Below are positions 26,216 through 36,759 of a stretch of 64,000 nt of DNA, piece after piece. Numbering within the stretch: position 1 is the stretch's first letter; every line of letters starts with the position of its first letter. The translations under genes were made by a program, and so were the position numbers. This stretch comes from Gammaproteobacteria bacterium (GTDB lineage: Bacteria > Pseudomonadota > Gammaproteobacteria > Pseudomonadales > PIVM01): assembly GCA_003353945.1 (NCBI GenBank), contig PIVM01000004.1, forward strand, positions 1 to 64,000, given 5' to 3'. The notes beneath the pieces are model-generated. The model was not told where the DNA came from, ran no database searches, and saw nothing but the letters and a program-made list of their open reading frames with translations.

Positions 26216-27616
26216 ATGAAAGTGATATTTAAAATTTTGCTACCCTTCGGTTTGGTATTGTTGTTGACTAATTGTATTTTTGATAGTGATGACGATGATA
26301 CAAAGAGTGATGATTCTGAAAATGACCCTGTGACAGATTGTGATGTACCGGTTTTTTCTGAAGACGGCGATGATGTAACGGATTTACTGCCGTTGTTTAG
26401 TTTTTTTATGGTAAACGATGATGATCAGGAAGGATTCAATGATGACCATATAGGCGCAACGATTGTTAACCACGAAGCGCCGGTAGATATTGAGGGGGAT
26501 ACTTGTGATGAGGATGATACTGAATTACAAGAGAATATTTTCGATCTGTCAGCACTTAGCTGGCGAGACAAATCAGGTCGACTTTGGCTCGATACGCCCA
26601 TTGCACCGAATGAGGTTGATCAAGCAATAGAAACTCGGAACTACTTTTTTTTACAAGAGGATAATAGCTGGTCGGAAGTTTCTGATACCAATGAAGTGAA
26701 ATATACGGCTGTCGAGAAAGATATTATCGAAACTCATCTCGGTGTAGAAAGGCGGTGGATTGCAGACGAACCGGAGTTGAAAATAGAGGTTGATGGTGTA
26801 TTGCGACCGTTTCAAGGAGACATTGATAATCGAGATGTCGAAACCTATCGAGCTTGGGTGGCGGCTCTTGGTCTAGTTCGAGATGCAGACAATTATAATT
26901 GGGCTATAGAAAATGAGCATATCGAAAATATGGAATTCAGTGAAGGCGCGGAAGTACATTACGTTTTTAAGCATGTGCTGGAGCAGCGTTATCAAGTTGA
27001 ACAGGTCAATTTTCTAGGTCAGTATAAATACTTGTCAGCGTACTTATTAGATTCGACGAATACAGATTATGCCTTATTGAGTTCGGGTGTTTACCTTGAT
27101 GTGGATAGCTCTGCGGGAATAGTGCTGCAATTTACTTTTCCTCAGGACGTAATAATAAATTGCGATAAAGATGGTGAAGCAGTCGGTTTTGTTGATTTCT
27201 ATGATATTAAGACTCTTGACCCCGCAAATTTGAGTGAATCAACTATTTCGGCAGTGATTAACCCGACAAATCAAATCAACGATATCGATCCGAGTACGGG
27301 TGAACGGAGCAGGCCGTTGGTTACCCTGGATTGCCATGGCGATCAACAACTACTGATGATTGAAATGAGTGGGACTGAAAAACAGCGAGCCGGTATGGAT
27401 GGTTCCTACGATTTATTTCTGGTAAATACTGACGATATTAACGATGGCGGTGCCATCTATTACGGCAAACGCTATAACGTTACAACGAGTGACGAAGATA
27501 CTGTTAAAGCGGAAGGTTTGGTACCGGCGCTTTATTACAATCAAACTGCCATTGATGATATTAAAAATATCTTCAAGACCTGGCGTGATGAGGATTACGA
27601 TGACGCGAAAAATTGA
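26216..27616 (+). CDS. Acidic lipoprotein of unknown function
   Basis: A 466-residue protein with a lipoprotein signal (LVLLLTNC, lipidated Cys at about residue 20; Asn at -1 is unusual). The mature protein starts with an Asp-rich stretch and is very acidic throughout. I recognise no domain. It follows the tetraheme cytochrome gene by about 55 bp in the same direction, so the two may be co-transcribed. The region is more AT-rich than the genes before it, hinting at an accessory origin. ATG 26216 is chosen; a GTG two codons upstream is possible. Confidence 0.7.
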   Translation: MKVIFKILLPFGLVLLLTNCIFDSDDDDTKSDDSENDPVTDCDVPVFSEDGDDVTDLLPLFSFFMVNDDDQEGFNDDHIGATIVNHEAPVDIEGDTCDEDDTELQENIFDLSALSWRDKSGRLWLDTPIAPNEVDQAIETRNYFFLQEDNSWSEVSDTNEVKYTAVEKDIIETHLGVERRWIADEPELKIEVDGVLRPFQGDIDNRDVETYRAWVAALGLVRDADNYNWAIENEHIENMEFSEGAEVHYVFKHVLEQRYQVEQVNFLGQYKYLSAYLLDSTNTDYALLSSGVYLDVDSSAGIVLQFTFPQDVIINCDKDGEAVGFVDFYDIKTLDPANLSESTISAVINPTNQINDIDPSTGERSRPLVTLDCHGDQQLLMIEMSGTEKQRAGMDGSYDLFLVNTDDINDGGAIYYGKRYNVTTSDEDTVKAEGLVPALYYNQTAIDDIKNIFKTWRDEDYDDAKN

Positions 27617-27665
27617 ATGTAAGAATATCGCTTAGGCCACAAGTTTGAGCGACTACACATAAATT

Positions 27666-27700
27666 GTGAGGGGAGGAACCCTGTTCCTCCTTTTGCTCAC
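27666..27700 (+). terminator. Hairpin between convergent genes
   Basis: GGAGGAAC and GTTCCTCC form an 8-bp stem with a 3-base loop, followed by TTTTG and enclosed by GTGAG/CTCAC. It lies between the convergent acidic lipoprotein and GrlR-like genes and probably terminates both. Confidence 0.65.
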
Positions 27701-27712
27701 TCAGATAGAAAC

Positions 27713-28072
27713 TCACAGACCGAGCATTCCCTTTAATTTTTTCTTTTGAGGCAATTCTGCCCGCCGTATAAATCTGACCTCAAGACTCATATCAGGATCC
27801 TTTAGACTAAACTGATGATGATTCATCACCGAGCCCTCAAGAAATAAGTTGATCTCTCCCTCGTTGCCAAAAATCAATATCGATGTGAGTTTTTTTTGGT
27901 CATTTATAATTCTAAGATTGGCTTCTAAAATACCATTGGCATATTGGTATGAGCCCCTATAAACGAATGAGGAATTTCCGCCCAATATTCGGCCTTCTTC
28001 CAAAATCACGACACCCTGACTATCAACGTTCATGCTGGATATAAACTCAATTCCATAAAGTGCGTCTATCAT
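27713..28072 (-). CDS. GrlR-like small regulatory-fold protein
   Basis: A 119-residue protein whose N-terminal pattern (LYGIEF, QGVVILEEGRILGGNSSFVYRGSY) resembles GrlR, the negative regulator of the LEE type III secretion genes, a small beta-barrel of lipocalin type. Most GrlR-like proteins outside enterobacteria have no known role, and no secretion genes are present here. The C terminus is Lys-rich (RAELPQKKKLKGM). It is a single gene, convergent with the acidic lipoprotein. The family call is moderately sure; the function is unknown. Confidence 0.55.
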   Translation of the reverse strand: MIDALYGIEFISSMNVDSQGVVILEEGRILGGNSSFVYRGSYQYANGILEANLRIINDQKKLTSILIFGNEGEINLFLEGSVMNHHQFSLKDPDMSLEVRFIRRAELPQKKKLKGMLGL

Positions 28073-28321
28073 TTAGTCATCCGTATTCGCTTGTTTCACG
28101 TTTAACTACCGGCCCATGCTGCGCGGCTTATTATTTTAATTCAAAAAAGAATAATAACTGTACAGGATATTTGTTATTTGCTCTCCGGTTAATAAAGGTA
28201 GTGATAGGGATTTAACCATAGAATGTGGGTGGAATGGAAGCGGTGTTGTTTCCGGCTATGGTGTACGTGCTCTGTAGCGTACAACAGGGTTGTTTGTTTG
28301 TGAAATGATATTCCGGCAACA

Positions 28322-29203
<882 letters not shown>

Positions 29204-29226
29204 ATCCGTGTCACTCTATAGGGCCA

Positions 29227-30072
29227 TCATTTTAGTTTGACAAACATCGCAGCTTTATTCATCTCATCCATCAGGTTTGGAATGGATTCGGCTGCTTTTT
29301 CGATGGGAGCTCCCAACCACTTTTCAACGACTTCAGGCAGTGCCTGTGCTTTGAAATCTTTTTGTTGGATCTGATGACTGATCTGATCTGCGGCAAAAAT
29401 AGCCATGCTGATAATGTCATCCGCATCGGAGAACTGTGTTTGATGATGACGTTCCATACCGCAAAACAGCTCTTGGGGTAAGTGCCATTCCTTCGCCAAA
29501 ATTGCCCCGACATCACAATGATTCAAGGTGAGTAATTTTTTTTCGGCCACATAAATAGGCGTGCCACTTTCATATGACTCGGTTAGTGCGTCTTTGTATT
29601 CCATTGGAAAAAAATAGGCGAACAATATCTTGCCGATATCGTGTAGCAAACCTGCCACAAAATAACTGGACACGTCCGAGCCTTTGACGTCCCTGTTGCT
29701 AGCTAACTGTTTTGCAATAACACCCACTGATAAGGAGTGATTCCAAAACTGATTCATGTCTAAACCGGCTTTATTGCTTGTCGGTAAAGCGCCTGCCGTA
29801 GCGACACTAATCGCAAGGTTTTTAATAGTGTTAATGCCCACATAGATAACGGCTCTATTGACGGAATCAATTTCTTTCGACAGGCCAAAAAAAGCGGAGT
29901 TAACCAGTTTTAGTACTTTCAATGTTAATATCGGGTCACATTCAATAACTGACACCAGTTCTTTTGGGGCGCAATCGGCACTGGCAGTTAAGGCGAGCAC
30001 CTGATGCACGCTATGTGGAAAAGCGGGAATCTTGTCCACCATCTCAATTAACTGTTCATGCTCAATGGGCAT
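29227..30072 (-). CDS. HDOD domain signalling protein
   Basis: A 281-residue protein consisting mainly of one HDOD domain. Typical motifs include IPAFPHSVHQVLAL, the ECDPILTLKVLKLVNSAFFG helix pair, and the HD-like LLHDIGKILFAYFF followed by LNHCDVGAILAKEWHLP. HDOD proteins lack phosphodiesterase activity in many cases and act as signalling adaptors. It is the upstream gene of a two-gene unit with an MBL-fold hydrolase. A second HDOD protein occurs at 59 kb fused to a kinase. Confidence 0.88.
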   Translation of the reverse strand: MPIEHEQLIEMVDKIPAFPHSVHQVLALTASADCAPKELVSVIECDPILTLKVLKLVNSAFFGLSKEIDSVNRAVIYVGINTIKNLAISVATAGALPTSNKAGLDMNQFWNHSLSVGVIAKQLASNRDVKGSDVSSYFVAGLLHDIGKILFAYFFPMEYKDALTESYESGTPIYVAEKKLLTLNHCDVGAILAKEWHLPQELFCGMERHHQTQFSDADDIISMAIFAADQISHQIQQKDFKAQALPEVVEKWLGAPIEKAAESIPNLMDEMNKAAMFVKLK

Positions 30073-30307
30073 AACCGACCTATTTGGCGTCTGTTTTCAG
30101 ATAATTATAGTGGAGAGGTGCTGTATTATCCTGATATCCATAGCAATATTGACCCAGTAGAAACAAACAATGAGAACTGTGTCAGTCTAATTTGCACAAT
30201 TTTGATCCAAGAGTGATGGGGGATTTTTGCACGGTGAATAGAATGCATTGGAACGTTCACATCACAGGGTAAGGGCTTTGGCCGATCCTGTAGAAAATAG
30301 TTCTGGC

Positions 30308-30598
30308 TCACGAACTTGAATTGGTGGGAGAATGCGGTAAATTTGTTAATGATTGATTTGTCGACTGCGAGTGTAATCTACGTTCGTGAGCCAGTTGTTG
30401 CCAAACCTGCCATCTTACTGACTCCCATAGGGCACGGTCATGTCTGTTTTCCTGCTCAAAATGTGGGTAGTAATCCAGTGGTGCAGAAATGCTTCTGCCA
30501 TTGACCAGTTCAATAATAATACGATCGTAATTAACGTTTATTGATTTAATCCGGCGGTCATTCAGGTGAGTGATATGCATTTGTATTACCACTAACAT
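30308..30598 (-). CDS. DUF2442-like protein, possibly frameshifted at its 3' end
   Basis: A short protein of 96 residues (or 90 from the internal ATG at 30,580). The N-terminal 50 residues (IIIELVNGRSISAPLDYYPHFEQ) match DUF2442, small proteins often found in toxin-antitoxin-like pairs. The normal C-terminal GIHWPDLDED motif is absent; instead the frame runs into Gln/Ser/Thr-rich sequence. Another frame near 30,400 reads GNNWLTNVDYTRS, which could be the eroded remainder. An inverted repeat covers the 3' end. No toxin gene is visible next to it. Confidence 0.55.
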   Translation of the reverse strand: MLVVIQMHITHLNDRRIKSINVNYDRIIIELVNGRSISAPLDYYPHFEQENRHDRALWESVRWQVWQQLAHERRLHSQSTNQSLTNLPHSPTNSSS

Positions 30599-31014
30599 TG
30601 CATCTAAGTAAAGACTAACATATAGAGTGAACTAGTCTGTATTGGTTCCGATCTAATCTGAGATTCAAGTTTAAGTACTGTAAGCAGCTAAGCAGATATT
30701 GCCCTTTAGGTTTTTCCGTTATTTCCCTTCGCCAGCGGCCTAATTTATACGAGTCTTTTATTGGGCGAGCTGCTTTGAAGGCAGGGGGCATTCCGTCCTG
30801 TTAGGTATTATCTATCCTGTTAGGTATTAGGTGCAGTCAGGTATTACGTTGTCCCAAACGCTTTGCCGGGCTTTGCACCTCTTGATACACCTTGAAGTTG
30901 AAGCGACACCTTTCCAATCTTGAGTCAATCATTCATGGTTTTTATGCAAAAAACAAAGAGGCAAACCCGGTGGGTAACCGCTAGCCGGGTTTGCAATGTG
31001 ATGGTTTTTGCTTG
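30599..31014. other. Intergenic stretch with short direct repeats
   Basis: No coding sequence is credible here. TCCTGTTAGGTATTA occurs at 30,796 and 30,815, and a partial third copy (CAGGTATTA) near 30,838. A hairpin that terminates the lipoprotein gene lies at the right end. Confidence 0.6.
30961..30994 (-). terminator. Terminator of the RCC1 lipoprotein gene
   Basis: GCAAACCCGG and CCGGGTTTGC form a perfect 10-bp stem with a 14-base loop, 20 bases past the stop codon. Read on the minus strand it is followed by a T-rich stretch. Confidence 0.72.
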
Positions 31015-34000
31015 TTAGAGAGTCAGACCGACCACTTTACGAGGGTTTGGGCTAACAAAAGCTCCCAGACCCAGTTGACCGTAATTGTTCTCTCCCCAGC
31101 ATTTAACCTGGCCTCCTTCCAGTTGAGCACAACTAAAGTCACCATTGCTGCTTATAGCCGTTGCATTGTTGATGTTATGCACCACTACAGGGGTTGTACT
31201 ATTGGTTGCATTACCATTGCCCAATTGGCCTTCTTCCCCGCGACCCCAGCAGCTAATAGTTTTATCGTAAAGCAGTGCACAGGTATGATCACTTTGAGCG
31301 CTGATTGCAATCGCATTTTCAATGCTGTCGACTTTCACTGGGGCCTCATTTCTATAATTATTTGAGCTATTTCCCATTTGGCCCAAGCCACCGGAACCCC
31401 AGCAATACACTTCTCCGTTCAGTAGTAGCGCACAGCTAAAGCCATCAGCCGCATTGACCTCTATGGCATTATCAATACCAGCAACTATAACAGGGTCAAA
31501 CGAATCAATATGCGATTCATTTCCTAGTTGACCTCGACCATTGTCACCCCAGCAATAAACGACACCGCTTTCATCGTTGCTGTTCGAGATAATGACCGCG
31601 CAGCTGTGTCCATGACCTGCACTGATCTGTTTGACTTTGCTTAAACCGTTGACGATATCCGGGTAGTCGCTATCTCGATCGTTGGTGGCGTAGCCAAGTT
31701 GCATGCTTCTATTGCTCCCCCAGCAGCTGGCGCGTCCGTCATTGAGCGCTGCGCAGGCGTGGGTTTCACCGGTGCTGATTTGAATGGCTTTGGCGCCATT
31801 AAATGTTGTGTCATTGGGGTCATTGATGCGCTGTACGGGGCTGGCACTGGCTGAAGTTGTGTCTGATCCTAGTTGGCCATAATAATTATCGCCCCAGCAA
31901 GAGATGGCTCCTTCATTATGTAGCGCACAGGAGAAATTCCCCCCAGCGTGTAGGGTGGCAATATCGGTTAGATTTGTTATTGGGGACGGCAAGCTATTGT
32001 TAGCGCCATCGGTGTTGAGTTGGTAATCCGTATCAGCACCCCAGCATGCTGTCGAATCGTCAGTTAGCAATGCACAGCCGTGCTGGTTTCCAAGACTGAT
32101 TTGTTGAGCATTGTGTATTTCATTCGCTAGGGGCTCAGTGATGTTTTCATCAAGCGTTGTGCCATCACCCAATATTCCGGAAAGTCGTGTAGTGGCTGAT
32201 GGAGTGCTTGAACGGTGGTCTCCGTTAGATCCCCAGCAATTAATTTGGCCGTTACTTATCAGAGCACAGCTTCTAGGGCTGCTGGCAGCAACAATGGACT
32301 CTAAAGAGCCTGGGAGGGTGAGGGCTTGTGCGTATAGCTGATCATTGTAGTGGCCGAGTCCAAGCTGGCCGAGTTGATTGTGACCCCAGCAGTACGTCGC
32401 ACCGGTGTCCATAAGTGCGCAGCTGTGCTCATTGCCCGCGCTAACCAAAACGGCGTTATTGATATTTTGTACTTGCACTGGTGTGGAGCTGCCGTATTGC
32501 ATACCGTTACCCAGGCGGCCGTTACCTGCTTCACCCCAGCACCAGATCTCGCCGTTTGTCAGTGTGGCGCAGCTGTGCCGATAGCCGGCGCTGACGGTGA
32601 TAGCAGTGGATATATCCTGCACTTTAACCGGAATGGAGCTATCGCTGTAACTACCGTGACCTAAACGATTGTTACTCCCCTCTCCCCAGCAGAGTACTTC
32701 GCCATTGGACAGTACGGCACAGCTGTGTCGAAAGCCGGCGCTGACAAATACAGCACTATCAATGTTATTTACTGCGTGAGGTACGGTTTTAGTCTCCTTA
32801 TCGCCCAGGCCGAGTTGCCCGCTACCGTTGTTACCCCAACACCAGATTTTACCGTTATTGATCAGGGCGCAACTGTGGTTATCACCAACACTAAGCTGTA
32901 TTGCATTGTTGATACCCTCGACTTCTGGTAAGGACTGGGGTGGATGGATGTTTTCTTGTGTTTTATTGGCACCGCCCAGCTCATTATTTGAGTTGTGCCC
33001 CCAGCACTGTATTTTGCCCGTACTTAACAGGGCGCAGCTATGGAACTCACCGGCACCAACGGAAATAGCATTGGAAATACCGACAACAGAGACGGGTATG
33101 CTGGTTTTCAAAATAGGGCTAGGGCCGTCTGGGGTCGGGGCGATATTAGGGCTAACGCCAAGCATGCCCTTTTGGTTGCCAACTTCATTGCTTCCCCAGC
33201 AACTAACACCGCCGTCATTACGCGCTGCGCAAGCGTGATAGCGGGCAATATCAAAACTGCCTACTGTGCGCAGGCCTCGAACTGTGTTGTCGGTTGAGGC
33301 TATGCCTTCAAACACATCAAAAGTGCCATCGTTATCATCGTCGGGGTCGCAAGCATCAATGACCAAATCGCCATCGGTATTCAATAGCAAGGGATTGGCA
33401 CTGCTGGAACAATTGTCAGCTAGAGGTGTTTCGTCACAAGCATCACCCGTGCCATCTTCATCGCTATCCATTTGCTCTACATTGCTGATATTCGGGCAGT
33501 TGTCGAGGTCATCAGCAATCTCATCGTTATCGGTATCCATCGCGTTGTTGCACGCATCACCAATGCCGTCGTAATCAGTGTCTGTTTGATTTGCATTTGA
33601 AATATGTGGGCAGTTATCATCATTGCCGTAGTATCCGTCGTCGTCAAAGTCTGCAGGCTCTTGGTCGGGCACATCTGCAGTTGAAGCGTAGAAGAAAAAA
33701 TCACCTTCTTTGTCGAAGCAAAGAGTGTTTTCAACATAGCTGCACTCAATTCGACTAAAACGAATGTAGGCTTCAGTCTGTTCAACTAATGTAAAAATCT
33801 GGTATTCATAACCTCCAGGGTAGGATGAATCAGCTTGACGCATCTCCATTTTACCGTCAGGCATTATTCTGGCTTCTCGCCACGTGAACTGATCACTTCC
33901 GTTGAAGTAGGGTACGTTAAACCAACCCGCTTCAGCAGGACTTAGAATATCAAACTCAAATCTGATGATTTCCGTACTATTAGGTTCATACCCGTACCAG

Positions 34001-35643
34001 TTTTTTTGCTTTGTGAGAATTGCGGTAATTATTGTTTGCTCGGTATTGTCGCAATCACTGCTAAGCTCAAGCAGGCATAGCTGTTCTTGAACAGTGCTTT
34101 GGTCAACCGTGCCGTTAATAAAGGTGATGGTAAGGAAATGTTCGTCAACAGTATCTGTCGTTGGATTTCGTTTTGTTGTGTGTTCGATGATAATGTTGCT
34201 GTCTTTTGTATGAGATATGTTTGTCTGACCAAGGGGAGAGCCAGTACGATAATTGAGTTCAGCTAAGCTGCAGTCTGGTCCGCAAGGTAATGAGCCAGGA
34301 ATGGAGTCAGTGTAGCTTCCGCTGTTTGTTTCTGAAGGAAAAGGTTTGCAATTATCAGTGCCATCTGTCCCCTGGCTAGTGAGGCCGCTAGTGGAAAACT
34401 GCAGCTTATAGCCTAGCTGGGCATTGGGGCAGCGTGAAGACCAAATAACGGACTGCATGGTCTTGCCGGGTAATGTCAATACAATATCGTCCGGCTGTGG
34501 GATGTCATCACAAGCATCACCGATGCCATCACCATCCGTATCAGATTGGCTGGCATTCGGTGTTTCCAGGCAGTTGTCATCGCTATTGGTAACGCCATCG
34601 CCATCGCCGTCGCCATCAGCTTCACATACGCCACCAATTCGGTATTTGCATAACTGTTCGTTCACGATATTTTCGTTTATTTCGCCATTGATAAAAGTGA
34701 TAGTGATCCAGCGTGCTCCTGCAGAATTGCCGCTGAGTTTTCGTTTATATTCAACAATAATATTACTGCCTGCCAAGTGAGAGATTGTGATTTCCTGCTC
34801 ATAGGTATCTTCATCCGGGAAGGAAACAGTTTGTGTGAGGGGGCCGTAGTTTAGGTTGTCTATCGCACAAATCGGGCCGCAGTAGAAGTGGGTGTTATAG
34901 GGCCCGCTTATGGTTTCTTTTGTGTTTGGAATGCATTCGTCATGTGTCCCGTCCGTACCCGACATTAGGACTGAATCATCGGAAAATGACAATTCATATC
35001 CCATTTGCGCTTGCGGGCACATGGCGCTTCTGATGACAGACTTCATCGTACGTCCGGGCAGCACTAGCAATTCGGTTTGAGCTTTGTTGTAGTTCATCTG
35101 CGCCTGTTCCACGCTAATGAGTTCCGTTTTTTCTGTGGTATCTTGTATCAGTCCAAGTACATCGCCGCTTTGTGCAAAATCGCCGATAGCCAGATTAAAA
35201 TTGATATGGGAGATATCAATACTAATGTTGAAGTTCGCAAGATCGGGCAGTTGAATGCCGTCACTATGGTCGCTATTGAGGTCCAGGGTTTGCAATAGTC
35301 TCAACATGTTGATGAAGGCATCGGTGTTACCATTAACCAAATCTTGAGGTGTAATCACGCTGGCGCCATAGGCTTCGCCTAATTTTAGGTCACCGTAACT
35401 GAACGTAACTATTTCGCCTTCAAAATATTGAAACCTGCCATTCATATCGGTAGTGCCACTATGGTTTGGCGAGTGATAACTTAGCCCTTGTACGGGGCCA
35501 TCAATGAATATGCCTGTGCCTTCTATGACAGGTCCTTCTTCTTCTCCACCACCACTACTTCCAGAACTGCTACAACCACCTATCCATAGTGCGAGCAGTG
35601 TTATTAGAAGTGGATGGTTGAGGTTGTCCATAAATTGTCGCAT
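31015..35643 (-). CDS. Very large surface lipoprotein with TSP3 and RCC1 repeats
   Basis: A 1542-residue protein with a lipoprotein signal (LWIGGC, Cys about residue 24) and a Ser/Gly/Glu linker. Order of parts: an N-terminal domain (about 40-190); two copies of a Cys-containing module starting LPGRTMKSVIRS and LPGKTMQSVIWS (about 195-345 and 395-545); Asp-rich thrombospondin type 3-like calcium repeats with DTDGDGIGDACD; a module around 550-660; and more TSP3 repeats (about 670-760). From about 790 to the end come 14 RCC1/BNR-like motifs of the form HSCAL...CWG.N..GQLG. Fourteen units would fit two seven-bladed propellers. AGGAG precedes the ATG. It is probably outer-membrane anchored and exposed, with an adhesion or binding role that is inferred only. 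Confidence 0.82.
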   Translation of the reverse strand: MRQFMDNLNHPLLITLLALWIGGCSSSGSSGGGEEEGPVIEGTGIFIDGPVQGLSYHSPNHSGTTDMNGRFQYFEGEIVTFSYGDLKLGEAYGASVITPQDLVNGNTDAFINMLRLLQTLDLNSDHSDGIQLPDLANFNISIDISHINFNLAIGDFAQSGDVLGLIQDTTEKTELISVEQAQMNYNKAQTELLVLPGRTMKSVIRSAMCPQAQMGYELSFSDDSVLMSGTDGTHDECIPNTKETISGPYNTHFYCGPICAIDNLNYGPLTQTVSFPDEDTYEQEITISHLAGSNIIVEYKRKLSGNSAGARWITITFINGEINENIVNEQLCKYRIGGVCEADGDGDGDGVTNSDDNCLETPNASQSDTDGDGIGDACDDIPQPDDIVLTLPGKTMQSVIWSSRCPNAQLGYKLQFSTSGLTSQGTDGTDNCKPFPSETNSGSYTDSIPGSLPCGPDCSLAELNYRTGSPLGQTNISHTKDSNIIIEHTTKRNPTTDTVDEHFLTITFINGTVDQSTVQEQLCLLELSSDCDNTEQTIITAILTKQKNWYGYEPNSTEIIRFEFDILSPAEAGWFNVPYFNGSDQFTWREARIMPDGKMEMRQADSSYPGGYEYQIFTLVEQTEAYIRFSRIECSYVENTLCFDKEGDFFFYASTADVPDQEPADFDDDGYYGNDDNCPHISNANQTDTDYDGIGDACNNAMDTDNDEIADDLDNCPNISNVEQMDSDEDGTGDACDETPLADNCSSSANPLLLNTDGDLVIDACDPDDDNDGTFDVFEGIASTDNTVRGLRTVGSFDIARYHACAARNDGGVSCWGSNEVGNQKGMLGVSPNIAPTPDGPSPILKTSIPVSVVGISNAISVGAGEFHSCALLSTGKIQCWGHNSNNELGGANKTQENIHPPQSLPEVEGINNAIQLSVGDNHSCALINNGKIWCWGNNGSGQLGLGDKETKTVPHAVNNIDSAVFVSAGFRHSCAVLSNGEVLCWGEGSNNRLGHGSYSDSSIPVKVQDISTAITVSAGYRHSCATLTNGEIWCWGEAGNGRLGNGMQYGSSTPVQVQNINNAVLVSAGNEHSCALMDTGATYCWGHNQLGQLGLGHYNDQLYAQALTLPGSLESIVAASSPRSCALISNGQINCWGSNGDHRSSTPSATTRLSGILGDGTTLDENITEPLANEIHNAQQISLGNQHGCALLTDDSTACWGADTDYQLNTDGANNSLPSPITNLTDIATLHAGGNFSCALHNEGAISCWGDNYYGQLGSDTTSASASPVQRINDPNDTTFNGAKAIQISTGETHACAALNDGRASCWGSNRSMQLGYATNDRDSDYPDIVNGLSKVKQISAGHGHSCAVIISNSNDESGVVYCWGDNGRGQLGNESHIDSFDPVIVAGIDNAIEVNAADGFSCALLLNGEVYCWGSGGLGQMGNSSNNYRNEAPVKVDSIENAIAISAQSDHTCALLYDKTISCWGRGEEGQLGNGNATNSTTPVVVHNINNATAISSNGDFSCAQLEGGQVKCWGENNYGQLGLGAFVSPNPRKVVGLTL

Positions 35644-35669
35644 ATTTCAACTCCTGGTTTGCGTAATGT

Positions 35670-36422
35670 TTACTGATTAAAATTATCATCGAAAAAATAA
35701 ATGCCGACTCCGGTGCAGCGTTGTTTGTTATTCAAATTAGGATCGGATGGGTTTTCGTTTTGGCGCTTTGCCTCAATCTCTTGCGCCCATTTTTGTAATA
35801 TTGCATGACCTTCGCTTTTACTGAATTCAGCAAAGGCTTGGGCGCTCCGGTTGCTGAGTTGTTTGAAATGTAATTCTGCTTGCAAGAATCCGCTGTCCTT
35901 CTGGTGGATATCGGTATTGTGGTCGATAGTGTGCAGCAAGCGCTCAAGTTGTCGACTGGCTACTTCCAGTTTGTCGATCGCATTTTGAGGGATAAATGTA
36001 CGACGAAGCAGGGCGACGTCACCATTGGTCGTTCGTGATGCAGCACCGTTGCGCTCGAGTTCTTCCAGCATGCTCGGAGCGGGAATTCCACCGCTATGTT
36101 TCCTTACTAGCTCGCTAAAACTGTTTGAGCCACTAAATGGAAGTATTAGCGGTTTGTTGTTGTCTCCTGTTGGCCAATTGGTGGTTACTTTGGCGGCTCT
36201 GTTCAGGGTGTTGATCTGATGATTTTCATCGACGGGATTTCCAGATCGGTCCACGCCGCGGCGCATTCTTGAAACTTCGTTGCGATCAAGCCCAGTAATA
36301 ATGGCAATGCGAGCGTTGGTAGGAGAGGCGTTGTTCTGTTTAATTTCAGTCTCAGCGGCTTTGATAAAGGCTTGTTTAATGCGCAATACAGCTTCTGCTG
36401 CTGTCATATTTTGACGCAACAT
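35670..36422 (-). CDS. DUF6502-like protein
   Basis: A 250-residue protein with an N-terminal helical region including IAIITGLDRNEVSRMRRG, which looks like a helix-turn-helix; I assign it to DUF6502 from memory of that pattern. No signal peptide is present, so it is cytoplasmic. It starts upstream of the large RCC1 lipoprotein and ends 26 bp before it, so the two are probably one transcript. A DNA-binding regulator of the lipoprotein gene is a reasonable guess but unproven. Confidence 0.65.
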   Translation of the reverse strand: MLRQNMTAAEAVLRIKQAFIKAAETEIKQNNASPTNARIAIITGLDRNEVSRMRRGVDRSGNPVDENHQINTLNRAAKVTTNWPTGDNNKPLILPFSGSNSFSELVRKHSGGIPAPSMLEELERNGAASRTTNGDVALLRRTFIPQNAIDKLEVASRQLERLLHTIDHNTDIHQKDSGFLQAELHFKQLSNRSAQAFAEFSKSEGHAILQKWAQEIEAKRQNENPSDPNLNNKQRCTGVGIYFFDDNFNQ

Positions 36423-36759
36423 GATTTTGGCGAGAGGGTTCAGGATTCGCGCAAAAATGGTTTGGGCGCGGTGAGAAGAAATGGTGGCGCTTCCTTGCTA
36501 TTGAGAGGTGTTTGTGTTGCACCCTTTGCTGAAATTAACAAGGGCGCGCCAACTATACTTGTGCAACATATGATGCACAAGTGATTTTTGGTTTATTTCC
36601 AAGGCCCTGAGTTGCTTGTTGACGTGATTGATTGAAATTTACGAAAGCAGTCTTTATGCTGTCTTGTAGTTGAGAATGGTGAGCTGGAAGTTTTTATTAT
36701 CAGCAAAACATCGTTCATTCATATCGTTACTTTTATATTCTTACTACAGGGTGATAACG
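36423..36759. promoter_or_regulatory. Divergent intergenic region with a CTTGTGCA dyad
   Basis: This 337-bp stretch separates the DUF6502 gene (minus) from the small HTH gene (plus). It contains a perfect dyad, CTTGTGCA (36,558-36,565) and TGCACAAG (36,574-36,581), with an 8-base spacer, overlapping TATACT. The geometry suits a dimeric repressor operator. No coding sequence is visible. Confidence 0.5.

Noticed and set aside
27713..28072. Remnant of a pathogenicity island based on the GrlR-like gene
   Set aside because: No secretion, effector or integrase genes are in the region, and GrlR-like folds occur widely.
30991..33574. Several + strand frames opposite the RCC1 repeats
   Set aside because: They arise from the repetitive composition of the lipoprotein gene; products are low complexity and have no Shine-Dalgarno.
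31015..35643. CRISPR-like array from repeated segments
   Set aside because: The repeats are protein-coding RCC1 and TSP3 motifs of variable sequence and length, not regular direct repeats with spacers.
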